Part shown: in pieces, positions 26,962 to 35,468 of the stretch
Layout: every line of letters begins with the position of its first letter
Numbering within the stretch: position 1 is the stretch's first letter
Assembly: GCF_038396755.1 (NCBI RefSeq)
Contig: NZ_CP149822.1
Span: forward strand, 434,001 to 498,000
Direction of reading: 5' to 3'
DNA: 64,000 nucleotides
DNA from: Chitinophaga pollutisoli
Lineage (GTDB): Bacteria; Bacteroidota; Bacteroidia; Chitinophagales; Chitinophagaceae
Position numbers and translations under genes: made by a program
The notes under the pieces: model-generated
What the model was told of the DNA's origin: nothing
Databases searched by the model: none
Seen by the model: the letters and a program-made list of their open reading frames with translations, nothing else

Positions 26962-29502
26962 TCAGAATAATTCACCCTGAACATTCCCAGTTTCGTCGTC
27001 TTCCGTCTCGGCTTCTTCGTCTTCGGTGATAAGCTCGACGTTCACGAAATCGTCTCCGGCAATCTTATGGCCTACGGTGCGCCATCCGGTCACTTCGTAA
27101 GCTTCGTGCAGGGAGATTTCCTCTTCCTCCGGATCGCGTTTCTTGCCCGTACGCAGGATCACGACGGGTTCGGCCTGGGTGGTTACCAGTTCCACATGGT
27201 TTTTCGCGCCTTCCTTGATGAAGGAAAACTTGTTGTTGAGGGTCTGCGTTTCGATCTTGAAGCGCTTCACGTTGTACTGCTTCTTATCCGCATCGAAGTA
27301 CACGGTAGAAACGATCCGCTCCGGGTTGAACTTCTCGATGTACATCGCGTCGTCAGCATCGTAGCGGTTGGTCAGCTCGAAATTGGTTAATTCGTAGGTA
27401 CCGTTTTTATAGAATACCACGATCTTGTCTTCCCCTTCAAACGAACCTACAAACACGCCGCGCTGGTCGGTATTGAGGCGGCCAACGGCGTCGTCGTACC
27501 AGATTTTCAGCCCGCTGAGGGTGGAAACGCCTTTCTCCTTGAACTTCACTGAACGGATAGGCCATTTGGTGACCACGTTCCCCATAGAGCCGCGGCCCTT
27601 GATGGGAATAGTTTCGAAGTAGAAGTCAAATTCCTTCTTCTTGGCGGCGCAGTTGGAACTGAGTTTCACGGTCACCACTTCCGCTTCGCCGTTGGGGTTG
27701 GCGGTGAAGTAATGCACTTTGGAGGATTTATCTTCCTTGGCCAGGTGATATTCCTTGTCGCGGGTAATGCCGGTTACGTTGAAGCGCTTGGCCAGGCTGT
27801 AGCCGGTTTTCCCGTCTACGTAAATCATGTTGTATGTCATGCGCTCGTCGCCCTTGCGGAATACATCGACATGAATGATATCCTTGCCTACGAATGTTTT
27901 GTCGGCGACCTTGGTCACCAGCATCACCCCGTCGCGGCGGAATACGATGATGTTGTCGATATCGGAGCAATCGGCTACGAATTCATCTTTCTTGAGAGAA
28001 GTACCGATGAATCCATCCGCCCGGTTCACATACAGCTTGGTGTTGGCGATAGCCACCGACTGCTGCTGGATGGTGTCGAAAGTTTTGATTTCAGTTTTCC
28101 GCTCGCGGCCTTTGCCGTATTTCTTCAGCAGGTTCTCGAAATAGGCCACGGCAAAATCCGTGAGGTTTGCCAGGTCGTGTTTCACCTGTTTGATATCCGC
28201 ATCGATGGCTTTGATCTGTTCGTTCAGTTCGTTGATATCGAGGCGATAGATGCGACGTACCGGTTTCTCGGTAAGCTTCACGATATCGTCGCGGGTGATT
28301 TCGCGCTTGAGTTGCTTCTTGTAAGGTCCAAAACCTTTGTCGATGGCCACCAGCACGGCTTCCCAGTCCTTATGCTTCTCTTCCAGTTCTTTATAGATCC
28401 CTTTCTCGAAGAAGATTTTTTCGAGCGAAGTGTAGTGCCATTTTTCCTCCAGTTCGGCGAGGCGGATCTCCAGTTCCATGCGCAGCAGCTCCCGGGTGAA
28501 ATCAGTGGAGCGCTTCAGCAGGTCGGTGGCGCCGAGGAAGAGGGGTTTGTCGTCCACGATTACGCAGGCGTTCGGGGAGATGGATACTTCGCAGTCCGTA
28601 AAGGCGTACAGCGCGTCGATGGTGATATCCGGCGATATGCCGGGAGCGAGCTGCACTTCGATTTCCACGTCGGCGGCGGTATTGTCAATTACCTTTTTGA
28701 TCTTGATTTTACCGTTGTCGTTAGCCTTCACGATGGAGTCCATGAGACTGGTGGTGGTAACGCCATAGGGCACGTCCCTCACCAGTAGTGTCTTTTTATC
28801 TTTCTCCTCGATGTGGGCGCGAACGCGCACTTTCCCGCCGCGTTTGCCGTCGTTATAGTTATTCACGTCGATCATGCCGCCGGTCAGGAAGTCGGGATAA
28901 AGTTCGAATTTCTTGCCGCGGAGGTATTTGATGGACGCGTCGATGAGTTCGTTAAAGTTATGGGGAAGGATTTTCGTGCTGAGGCCCACGGCGATGCCCT
29001 CCGCGCCTTGAGCCAGCAGCAGGGGGAATTTCATGGGCAGCGCGAGCGGTTCGTTTTTACGGCCGTCGTAGCTCAGCTGCCATTCGGTGGTTTTATTATT
29101 GAAAGCCACATCCAGCGCGAACTTCGACAGGCGCGCCTCGATGTACCTGGCCGCCGCCGCATCGTCGCCGGTGCGCACATCGCCCCAGTTACCCTGCATA
29201 TCGATCAGCAGTTCTTTCTGGCCGAGGTTGACGATGGCATCGGAGATGGAGGCGTCGCCATGCGGGTGGTACTGCATGGTTTGACCGATCACGTTGGCCA
29301 CTTTATTGAAACGCCCGTCGTCCATTTCCTTCATGGCGTGCATGATGCGGCGCTGAACGGGTTTGAGGCCGTCTTCCACGCCGGGCACCGCGCGCTCCAG
29401 GATAACGTAGGAGGCGTAGTCCAGGAACCAGTCCTTATATTTCTCATCTACGTGCGCTGCGCCATGCAGTGATTCGTCCGGTGTTTCTTTTGTGTTACTC
29501 AT
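26962..29502 (-). CDS. parC: DNA topoisomerase IV subunit A (GyrA/ParC family)
   Basis: 846 residues. This is the DNA-cleaving subunit that decatenates daughter chromosomes. The breakage-reunion domain includes RAVPGVEDGLKPVQRRIMHAM, YHPHGDASISDAIV (equivalent of the quinolone-resistance region, residues 78-91) and AAARYIEARLSKFAL with catalytic Tyr120. A coiled-coil tower follows (LDINELNEQIKAIDADIKQVKHD), then a C-terminal beta-pinwheel whose blades are irregular and lack a clear GyrA-box, favouring topoisomerase IV over gyrase. The acidic C-terminus (ITEDEEAETEDDETGN) is typical for the Bacteroidota protein. The parE gene lies 1.3 kb upstream on the same strand, separated by two small genes. 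Confidence 0.95.
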   Translation of the reverse strand: MSNTKETPDESLHGAAHVDEKYKDWFLDYASYVILERAVPGVEDGLKPVQRRIMHAMKEMDDGRFNKVANVIGQTMQYHPHGDASISDAIVNLGQKELLIDMQGNWGDVRTGDDAAAARYIEARLSKFALDVAFNNKTTEWQLSYDGRKNEPLALPMKFPLLLAQGAEGIAVGLSTKILPHNFNELIDASIKYLRGKKFELYPDFLTGGMIDVNNYNDGKRGGKVRVRAHIEEKDKKTLLVRDVPYGVTTTSLMDSIVKANDNGKIKIKKVIDNTAADVEIEVQLAPGISPDITIDALYAFTDCEVSISPNACVIVDDKPLFLGATDLLKRSTDFTRELLRMELEIRLAELEEKWHYTSLEKIFFEKGIYKELEEKHKDWEAVLVAIDKGFGPYKKQLKREITRDDIVKLTEKPVRRIYRLDINELNEQIKAIDADIKQVKHDLANLTDFAVAYFENLLKKYGKGRERKTEIKTFDTIQQQSVAIANTKLYVNRADGFIGTSLKKDEFVADCSDIDNIIVFRRDGVMLVTKVADKTFVGKDIIHVDVFRKGDERMTYNMIYVDGKTGYSLAKRFNVTGITRDKEYHLAKEDKSSKVHYFTANPNGEAEVVTVKLSSNCAAKKKEFDFYFETIPIKGRGSMGNVVTKWPIRSVKFKEKGVSTLSGLKIWYDDAVGRLNTDQRGVFVGSFEGEDKIVVFYKNGTYELTNFELTNRYDADDAMYIEKFNPERIVSTVYFDADKKQYNVKRFKIETQTLNNKFSFIKEGAKNHVELVTTQAEPVVILRTGKKRDPEEEEISLHEAYEVTGWRTVGHKIAGDDFVNVELITEDEEAETEDDETGNVQGELF

Positions 29503-29526
29503 ATACTTAGTTCAGAAAAGTAAAAA

Positions 29527-29928
29527 CTATCGTTTTCCTGCTTCGAAATCTTCGCGCCAGATGCGGATGGAATCAATGTGCACGTCGTCAAGCGTGTTCA
29601 GTTCCATAAATGAGCAATCCGTTACGGCGATCAGCTGGTGCCAGATATTGACGGGGATTTCCACCCGGGCGGGGGCCGTCACCGTTTCCACCCTTATCTC
29701 CGACTCGCTGAGCGGGCACCAGTGGAGCTCCGCCGTGCCGCTGAGGAGATACATGATCTCGGGGTTTTTGTAATCGGAATTGCCCTGGTGGTAATGCTGC
29801 CCGCTGCTGCTGCCGGCGTTGCGGTAGCAAAGGATGAATGTTCCTGTGCGGAAGCATTCCCACTCGAAATTGCGGCCGCGGTCGTCTTCCCCTATCAGCT
29901 GCAACGGACGGATATCTGGCTGTGCCAT
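29527..29928 (-). CDS. Cupin-fold small protein
   Basis: 133 residues, cytosolic. The pattern GQHYHQGNSDYKNPEIMYLLSGTAELHW (residues about 42-70) followed by PARVEIPVNIWHQLIAVTDCSFMEL is a cupin double-stranded beta-helix, with potential metal ligands HYH..E and a distal H (WHQ). It lies between parC and a DUF1835 gene, three bases from the latter. It could be a small-molecule sensor or a sugar-modifying enzyme. Nothing in the sequence settles which. Confidence 0.75.
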   Translation of the reverse strand: MAQPDIRPLQLIGEDDRGRNFEWECFRTGTFILCYRNAGSSSGQHYHQGNSDYKNPEIMYLLSGTAELHWCPLSESEIRVETVTAPARVEIPVNIWHQLIAVTDCSFMELNTLDDVHIDSIRIWREDFEAGKR

Positions 29929-29931
29929 CGG

Positions 29932-30786
29932 TTATGCATTTTCTGCGGCGGCAGGTGCTTCAGCTTCCGCCGGGCCGCCTGGCTGCCTGATTTCGTAATC
30001 TTTCAATGATTTCAGTTCCCCGCGCGCTTCCAGCTTTCCTTCCTTGACGAGCTCTTTCAGCCGCCAGTTGAGGAAATGGTCCATCACGGGATATTTCATC
30101 TTGCCGATCACCGCGGCAGAAGATTTGCTCGCTTTCGCGAATTCCTTCCCGGTGGCGGCCAGCAGGTCTTTGTCGTAATACGTCGCAGCTTCGCCGCGGA
30201 TTTTCTTGCCGCCTTCCAGCAAACGGACGCCCGCGTTCTCGTTCATCAGCCGGCGCCATTCGTCGCCGTCGAGCTCGAATTCCGCCAGTGATACTTCCCG
30301 CGCCAGTTTCTTTGCCTTCAGGTATTCCTTCGGCAGGATCTGGCTGAGGTGCGTGGGATAGAAAACGCCGTTCTTTTCGTTGAGGAAAGGCAGGTTGTTG
30401 AGATAGATGAGGTGGATGCGGCCCGAGAACCGGTCGAGCTGGCTCACCAGCCAGAAATACCCGCAAACGTCTGTGGGGTTCTGCCCCGCCCAGATCCAGA
30501 TCACCAGTTCCTCTTCCTCGCGCAGGCGCGCTTTCAGGCTGCGGATGGGATCTTCCGGCGGCGGGATCGTTTCGCCTTCCGCGGGCTGCGGCACGGTAAT
30601 TTCCTGCACGGCATTCCACCAGTCGCGGCGCGCCGCGCGGCCATCCGGCGTATCGAGGATGAAGAGCGGGCCCACGGCCAGATCATCTTCGTAACACAAT
30701 ATCTCCCCTTCCAGTTGCGGGTCCAGTTCAAAAGCCGCCTTCAGATTGGCGATGCTCGACTGCCCGAATACAATATGCAATATCAT
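29932..30786 (-). CDS. DUF1835/DUF3658 domain protein
   Basis: 284 residues. The N-terminal DUF1835 domain begins MILHIVFGQSSIANLKAAF and continues with ILCYEDDLAVGPLF and the Trp-rich EEELVIWIWAGQNPTDVCGYFWLVSQL. The C-terminal part (DEWRRLMNENAGVRLLEGGKKIRGEAATYYD, KYPVMDHFLNWRLKELVKEGKL) is DUF3658-like with a winged-helix appearance. The tail is Ala/Glu-rich. Family members occur near regulatory and stress genes in Bacteroidota and Firmicutes, and no activity is established. It sits 24 bases after parE and is probably cotranscribed with it. Confidence 0.8.
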   Translation of the reverse strand: MILHIVFGQSSIANLKAAFELDPQLEGEILCYEDDLAVGPLFILDTPDGRAARRDWWNAVQEITVPQPAEGETIPPPEDPIRSLKARLREEEELVIWIWAGQNPTDVCGYFWLVSQLDRFSGRIHLIYLNNLPFLNEKNGVFYPTHLSQILPKEYLKAKKLAREVSLAEFELDGDEWRRLMNENAGVRLLEGGKKIRGEAATYYDKDLLAATGKEFAKASKSSAAVIGKMKYPVMDHFLNWRLKELVKEGKLEARGELKSLKDYEIRQPGGPAEAEAPAAAENA

Positions 30787-30810
30787 TGTCGGTAATCGTC
30801 TTCTTTAATA

Positions 30811-32709
30811 CTATGCTTCCGCGGTTTCTTCCACCAGGTCCTTCTCGTAACGGAGGTTGCTGATGATGAAATCCTGGCGGTGCTGGGTGTTTTTACCCAT
30901 GTAATATTCCAGCATCTTGGCCACCGGCATCTCCTGTGAGGGAATGATGGGCGATTTCCGCATATCGTCGCCGATAAACTGCCCGAATTCATCCGGACTG
31001 ATCTCGCCCAACCCTTTAAATCGCGTGATCTCCGGCTTCCCGCCCAGTTTTTTCACCGCTTTCTGTTTTTCCTCCTCGCTGTAGCAGTAGATCGTCTGCT
31101 GCTTGTTGCGGACGCGGAACAGGGGTGTTTCCAGGATATAGATATGCCCGTTCTTCACCAGGTCGGGGAAGAACTGGAGGAAGAAGGTGAGCATGAGCAG
31201 GCGGATGTGCATACCGTCTACGTCTGCATCGGTAGCGATCACGATATTGTTGTAACGCAACCCTTCCAGCCCTTCCTCGATATTAAGGGCATGCTGCAAC
31301 AGGTTGAATTCTTCGTTCTCGTATACGATCTTTTTGGACAGGCCGTAGCAGTTCAGCGGCTTGCCGCGGAGGCTGAAAACCGCCTGCGTTTCCACGTTCC
31401 GGGATTTGGTGATGGACCCGCTCGCAGAATCGCCCTCCGTGATGAAGATGGTGGTTTCCTTTTGTTTGGCTTCCTGTTCTTCCTTCTGTTTGCCGGTTGC
31501 TTCCTCGTTCAGGTGGAAGCGGCAGTCGCGCAGCTTGCGGTTATGGAGGTTCGCTTTCTTGGCGCGCTCGTTGGCGAGCTTCTTGATACCCGCCAGCTCC
31601 TTGCGCTCGCGCTCGCTCTGCTCGATCCTTTTCTTCATGGATTCGGCTACGGCAGGGTTGCGGTGCAGGTAATCGTCGAGCTGCTTGCTGAGGAACTCGA
31701 GCACGAAGGCTTTCATAGACTGCCCACCTTCCGAGACCGTCAGCGACCCCAGCTTGGTTTTGGTCTGGCTTTCGAATACGGGTTCCTGTACGCGCACGGC
31801 GATGGCCGCGCAAATAGAAGCGCGGATATCGGTAGCGTCGTAGTCTTTTTTATAGAAGTCGCGCACGGTTTTGACGAACGCCTCGCGGAACGCCGCGAGG
31901 TGGGTACCGCCCTGCGTGGTATGCTGGCCGTTCACGAAAGAATAATATTCTTCGCCGTATTGGTTTTCGTGCGTGATGGCGACTTCAATGTCTTCTCCTT
32001 TCAGATGAATGATCGGGTAACGGAGGTCGTCCGGGTTGGTACGGCGCTGCAACAGGTCGAGCAGGCCGTTTTTGGACAGGTATTTTTGTCCGTTGAAGTG
32101 GATTGTCAGCCCCGCGTTCAGGAAACAATAGTTCCATATCTGGTTTTCCAGGTAATCGGGGATGAAGTGATAGTTTTTAAAAACGGTATCGTCCGGCGTG
32201 AAGGTCACGATGGTACCGTTGTTATCTTTCGTATCCGCTTCTTTATGTTCTTTCGTCAATACGCCGCGTTCGAATTCCGCTACTTTCATTCTTCCTTCCC
32301 GGACGGAAGTGATTTTGAAATAACTCGACAACGCGTTTACCGCTTTGGTACCCACGCCGTTGAGGCCCACTGATTTCTGGAATGCCTTGCTGTCGTATTT
32401 GGCGCCGGTGTTGATCTTGCTCACTACATCCACCACCTTGCCCAGGGGAACGCCCCGGCCATAGTCGCGCACCGTTACGCTGTGTTCGGTCACCTTAATA
32501 TCGATCTGCTTGCCGAAGCCCATCATATGCTCGTCGATACTGTTATCCACAACCTCTTTGATGAGAATGTAAATCCCATCGTCCTGGCTGCTCCCGTCTC
32601 CCAGTTTGCCGATATACATACCCGGACGAAGGCGGATGTGCTCCCGCCAGTCGAGCGAGCGGATGGAATCCTCGGTATAGGTGTTGAACAACTCTTTGTT
32701 TTCTGCCAT
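30811..32709 (-). CDS. parE: DNA topoisomerase IV subunit B (GyrB/ParE family)
   Basis: 632 residues from [16 protein letters not shown] (ATG 32707-32709). The longer frame upstream has no conserved sequence. This is the ATPase subunit of topoisomerase IV. The GHKL pocket has [11 protein letters not shown] (Glu52, Asn56), DYGRGVPLG and [14 protein letters not shown]. The transducer carries QTKTKLGS. The TOPRIM domain has [16 protein letters not shown] and [17 protein letters not shown], followed by PLFRV and [13 protein letters not shown]. Its length and lack of the gyrase-specific insertion fit ParE. The upstream non-coding region contains the 11-bp repeat array. Confidence 0.95.
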   Translation of the reverse strand: MAENKELFNTYTEDSIRSLDWREHIRLRPGMYIGKLGDGSSQDDGIYILIKEVVDNSIDEHMMGFGKQIDIKVTEHSVTVRDYGRGVPLGKVVDVVSKINTGAKYDSKAFQKSVGLNGVGTKAVNALSSYFKITSVREGRMKVAEFERGVLTKEHKEADTKDNNGTIVTFTPDDTVFKNYHFIPDYLENQIWNYCFLNAGLTIHFNGQKYLSKNGLLDLLQRRTNPDDLRYPIIHLKGEDIEVAITHENQYGEEYYSFVNGQHTTQGGTHLAAFREAFVKTVRDFYKKDYDATDIRASICAAIAVRVQEPVFESQTKTKLGSLTVSEGGQSMKAFVLEFLSKQLDDYLHRNPAVAESMKKRIEQSERERKELAGIKKLANERAKKANLHNRKLRDCRFHLNEEATGKQKEEQEAKQKETTIFITEGDSASGSITKSRNVETQAVFSLRGKPLNCYGLSKKIVYENEEFNLLQHALNIEEGLEGLRYNNIVIATDADVDGMHIRLLMLTFFLQFFPDLVKNGHIYILETPLFRVRNKQQTIYCYSEEEKQKAVKKLGGKPEITRFKGLGEISPDEFGQFIGDDMRKSPIIPSQEMPVAKMLEYYMGKNTQHRQDFIISNLRYEKDLVEETAEA

Positions 32710-32936
32710 AAGTCTGACTGTTAACCTGTTGATGATTAAACCGTTGGGGTGGGATTGACCCCGGCCCCTTACTAAATCTTTTAGCAAAACCCGGTCGTTG
32801 GCAAAAATAACGGATTCGCGGAAAATGCCAAGTAGATTTTATGCACTATACCTTCAGCATTGATTTTCAATACAAAATAGTTTTATCCACCACATTATAC
32901 CTGCCTTTAGGTCCGTAGTACGGTTATGGTACCATA
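32710..32936. other. parE upstream region
   Basis: About 230 bases between parE and the repeat array. It is AT-rich between 32800 and 32900, consistent with the parE promoter. No open reading frame of note. Confidence 0.4.
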
Positions 32937-33090
32937 TCTGTGCTGTATCTGTACGGTAACTGTACGGTAACTGTAAGTTAACTGTAAGGTAACTATACGG
33001 TATCTGTACGGTAACTATACAATTACTATACAATTACTATACAGTAACTATGCAGTAACTATATAGTAACTATACAGTAACCATGCTGTA
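32937..33090. repeat. Tandem array of 14 x 11-bp units, consensus ACTRTACGGTA
   Basis: Fourteen contiguous units of exactly 11 bp with no spacers. Each differs from its neighbours by 0-4 bases; examples are tctgtacggta, actgtaaggta, actatacaatt and actatacagta. Units 8 and 9 are identical. The period is not a multiple of three and stops occur, so it does not code. The 11-bp step is close to one helical turn, which puts every unit on roughly the same face of the DNA. There are no spacers, so this is not a CRISPR array. Confidence 0.9.
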
Positions 33091-33158
33091 AACCTATTTT
33101 AGGATGGGACCTGGACCGTTTTGTGGTGTAAACCTGTTTTAGGATGGGACCGGGACCG
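33087..33158. repeat. Duplicated 32-bp element, 40-bp period
   Basis: Copy 1 (33087-33118) and copy 2 (33127-33158) both run from tgtaaacct through ttttaggatgggacc to ggaccg. They differ at two positions and are offset by exactly 40 bp. The first copy begins within the last 11-bp unit, so the two repeat systems are joined. Confidence 0.88.
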
Positions 33159-33345
33159 GCCCCAAAATCCCCCATTCGTAGCATAACACTGTATAAAAAA
33201 ATACATATTTTTTGAACCGTTTTCCGCCCTGCTTCTCAATCAATAAAATTTCTATGCGAATAATATTTTATATGATTTTAATATCTATATTTACACCCGG
33301 AATACGGCTGATCTGTCCTCTTGTTATTATTAAATAGATATCCTG

Positions 33346-33504
33346 ATGAAAACTATCGTATTTATTGGTATCGTCGTATCTGTTTTGCTGATCGCATTGG
33401 TAGTAGTCTTAATGGTTAGACGTGAGCAGCGCGATATGCGCCGTTTGAGAGACACCTGCATCGGGTTTTCCCGCCACTTCGAATCCTGGCGGATCATTTC
33501 CTGA
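33346..33504 (+). CDS. Small single-span membrane protein, 52 residues
   Basis: Starts MKTIVFIGIVVSVLLIALVV and continues VLMVRREQRDMRRLRDTC, ending in FESWRIIS. One N-terminal transmembrane helix (about residues 4-24) is followed by a strongly basic, arginine-rich cytoplasmic tail. It is too short for routine gene callers. Support comes from the clear hydrophobic/basic design and from a second gene of the same layout 55 bases downstream, with a terminator after both. No known family. Similar short membrane peptides include toxins and membrane-complex regulators, but nothing here decides between them. Confidence 0.5.
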   Translation: MKTIVFIGIVVSVLLIALVVVLMVRREQRDMRRLRDTCIGFSRHFESWRIIS

Positions 33505-33559
33505 GCACCACCCGCACAATTTATTTTCCAGATTTTGTAAACTTATAATCCCTATACCT

Positions 33560-33682
33560 ATGAAAACCGGTTTACTATTCAAACTCGCATGTCTATGTAT
33601 TGCTTCCGTGGTATTACTGGCGCATTTTGCCCGTAAGTACATGCAGCGCGTCCGCACCCAGAAAGTGCCCGTTGCACGCTGA
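33560..33682 (+). CDS. Small single-span membrane protein, 40 residues
   Basis: Begins MKTGLLFKLACLCIASVVLL and ends AHFARKYMQRVRTQKVPVAR. A hydrophobic helix spans residues 3-22 and a basic tail follows, the same layout as the 52-residue protein just upstream. The two share the initial MKT and the helix-plus-Arg/Lys pattern but are not obviously homologous. A rho-independent terminator follows 35 bases later, so the pair may form a two-gene transcript. Function unknown. Confidence 0.45.
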   Translation: MKTGLLFKLACLCIASVVLLAHFARKYMQRVRTQKVPVAR

Positions 33683-33717
33683 TCACTGCACAACCCGCAA
33701 CAAACGCACAAAAAATT

Positions 33718-33745
33718 GATCCGCCCGTAAACAGGCGGATCTTTT
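33718..33745 (+). terminator. Terminator after the two small membrane-protein genes
   Basis: Stem gatccgcc/ggcggatc with an 8-base loop and a TTTT tail on the plus strand, supporting real transcription of the small genes. Confidence 0.8.
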
Positions 33746-33774
33746 ATTTTCCACTCCCCCGTCCTTCCCACAAG

Positions 33775-33804
33775 AAAAAGGCTGCCCGCAAAACGCAGGC
33801 AGCC
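33775..33804 (-). terminator. Terminator of the sigma/FecR-linked susCD operon
   Basis: Stem ggctgcc/ggcagcc. On the minus strand it is followed by a TTTTTC tail. It lies about 30 bases after the susD stop at 33834. Confidence 0.8.
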
Positions 33805-33833
33805 CGATCGTGCTCCATCTCGACCGAATTGCA

Positions 33834-35450
33834 CTAAGGCATCCAGTAGACTTTTTGTAATACCTGCTGGCCAGGACTGGCACCATTGGTGGCCGCCTGC
33901 CAGTTTTCGTGGTTATTGATATTCTCGTCGTCGGGGTAAGGCAGTTTGTTCACCACACTCGGCGAATAGTTGGGATCTTTCGGCGTGAGACCGGTCCTTC
34001 TTACAATCGCCCAGGCTTCCCAGGGCTGGAACAACGTGGCGAGCCAGGCCTGCGTGGCGATCTTGCGGAGCGCGTCGGCATCATTAGCGCCATTGTACAG
34101 CACTTTGGGATGGGTGAGGAAGGCGGTCATTTGCAAAGCCGTGGGCGGTGTGGGTTTCGTTGCCCAGAAATTGGAATTATTCGCGTAGCCATACCAGAAA
34201 TCAGTAGAAGAGCGCAGGCCGTCTTCATACTCCAGCTTCGCCTTGGCGATGTCTTTGGCCACGCCCATACCGCGCTGGTAGATTTCGGCTTTCAGGAAAT
34301 GCACGTCCGCCTCGGTGATAATGAGGATCGGGTAGTATACACGGTCTGCCGCGAGGTTGAAGTTCACGCCGGAGAATTTGTTGGCTGCGTCCGCCCCGAT
34401 GGCTCTCCGCGCCGTCATTCCCCCTTCGTAAGGCCGTCCGCCTTCTGGTTTCGAGCCGTCTTGCGGCTGGGGCGCCCATTCGTCCGCGTTGTTGGTCATA
34501 AACCATACGTAGGTACGCGGATCAAAAATCCCGCTGCCATCGGTGGCGTTGGTGGACGAAAGCTGCTGCCATACGTTGCTGCTCATCCGCATGTTGGAAA
34601 TGGACAATTCCGCGTAGGAGTTCCACTTGGCATCGAGCGCGCCGAAGATGTTCGTATTCGAGAAGTTGGATGGCCAAAGCCCGAAGTTATTTTTCCAAAT
34701 ATCATCCACCGCCACACTCTGGTTATCCGGCAGCTGTTCGTTGCCACCTACGATCTCGGTGATGATAGCCGTGCTCAGCGCCGTTTCCTTATTGAACAAC
34801 CGCACCGCGTAACGCAGGCGTAAGGCGTTGCCAAACTTGCGCCAGGCGTCCACATCCCCTTTCAAAAAACTTTCCGATGCCCCGATGCTGGTTTGCCCTG
34901 CAGCAGTGGTAAGCCCGTCTGTCGCGGTTTTCAGATCGGCCAGTACGCTTTTGTACACATCTGCCTGTTTATCGTACCCGGGCCGGAAGTTGATCGCGCC
35001 CTCCTGGGCTTTCACCGCCTGGCTGTAAGGAATGTCGCCATAATAATCCAGCATCCGCAGCGTGCGCGACGCGAGCAGGATGGTAGCCATGTGGCGGACA
35101 TTGGTGAACGATGCCGCGTCGGGTTGCTGGTCGATCAGGCTGATGAGCTTCCGGTAATTTTGCAGCGCCGGGTAATATTGGCCCCAGTATCCACCCGCAT
35201 AGTTGACATAAGGCGCGAGGGTATTCTGATAGGCCTGCTGGTTGGTGATGGGATACAGCAGGCTCACGTTCAATGCGTCGTCGCCGTATTTGGTAAAGGA
35301 TTCCACGATACCGTTGTACATCCCCGGAATGCTGGCCCGGCTTTCGTCCGCGTCGCTGAAAGGCTTGTTCATTTCTTCGAAACCTTTCCTGCAGGAAGCG
35401 CTCCCGATCAGGACGCCGCAGCAAAGCAAACTATATATGATTCTTTTCAT
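33834..35450 (-). CDS. SusD/RagB family lipoprotein (SusD_2 type)
   Basis: 538 residues. The signal peptide and lipobox SASC are followed by RKGFEEMNKPFSDADE, the N-terminal signature of the SusD_2 subfamily. Conserved helices include RHMATILLASRTLRMLDYYGDIPYSQA and KFGNALRLRYAVRLF. The C-terminal part carries ATQAWLATLFQPWEAWAIVRRTGLT, the equivalent of the usual QKWLA/W-x-E-W motif, and PYPDDENINNHENW. It serves as the surface-exposed glycan or nutrient binding lid on the SusC encoded directly upstream (18-base gap). The substrate is unknown. Regulation is probably by the ECF sigma/FecR pair further upstream on the same strand. Confidence 0.92.
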   Translation of the reverse strand: MKRIIYSLLCCGVLIGSASCRKGFEEMNKPFSDADESRASIPGMYNGIVESFTKYGDDALNVSLLYPITNQQAYQNTLAPYVNYAGGYWGQYYPALQNYRKLISLIDQQPDAASFTNVRHMATILLASRTLRMLDYYGDIPYSQAVKAQEGAINFRPGYDKQADVYKSVLADLKTATDGLTTAAGQTSIGASESFLKGDVDAWRKFGNALRLRYAVRLFNKETALSTAIITEIVGGNEQLPDNQSVAVDDIWKNNFGLWPSNFSNTNIFGALDAKWNSYAELSISNMRMSSNVWQQLSSTNATDGSGIFDPRTYVWFMTNNADEWAPQPQDGSKPEGGRPYEGGMTARRAIGADAANKFSGVNFNLAADRVYYPILIITEADVHFLKAEIYQRGMGVAKDIAKAKLEYEDGLRSSTDFWYGYANNSNFWATKPTPPTALQMTAFLTHPKVLYNGANDADALRKIATQAWLATLFQPWEAWAIVRRTGLTPKDPNYSPSVVNKLPYPDDENINNHENWQAATNGASPGQQVLQKVYWMP

Positions 35451-35468
35451 GTTCGGTTCGTTTTGAGA

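Noticed and set aside
32937..33158. CRISPR array
   Set aside because: The 11-bp units are contiguous with no spacers, the 32-bp element has only two copies, and no cas genes are present.
33409..33834. A 141-codon minus-strand open frame
   Set aside because: It runs through two terminator hairpins and is antisense to both small membrane-protein genes. No protein-like features.
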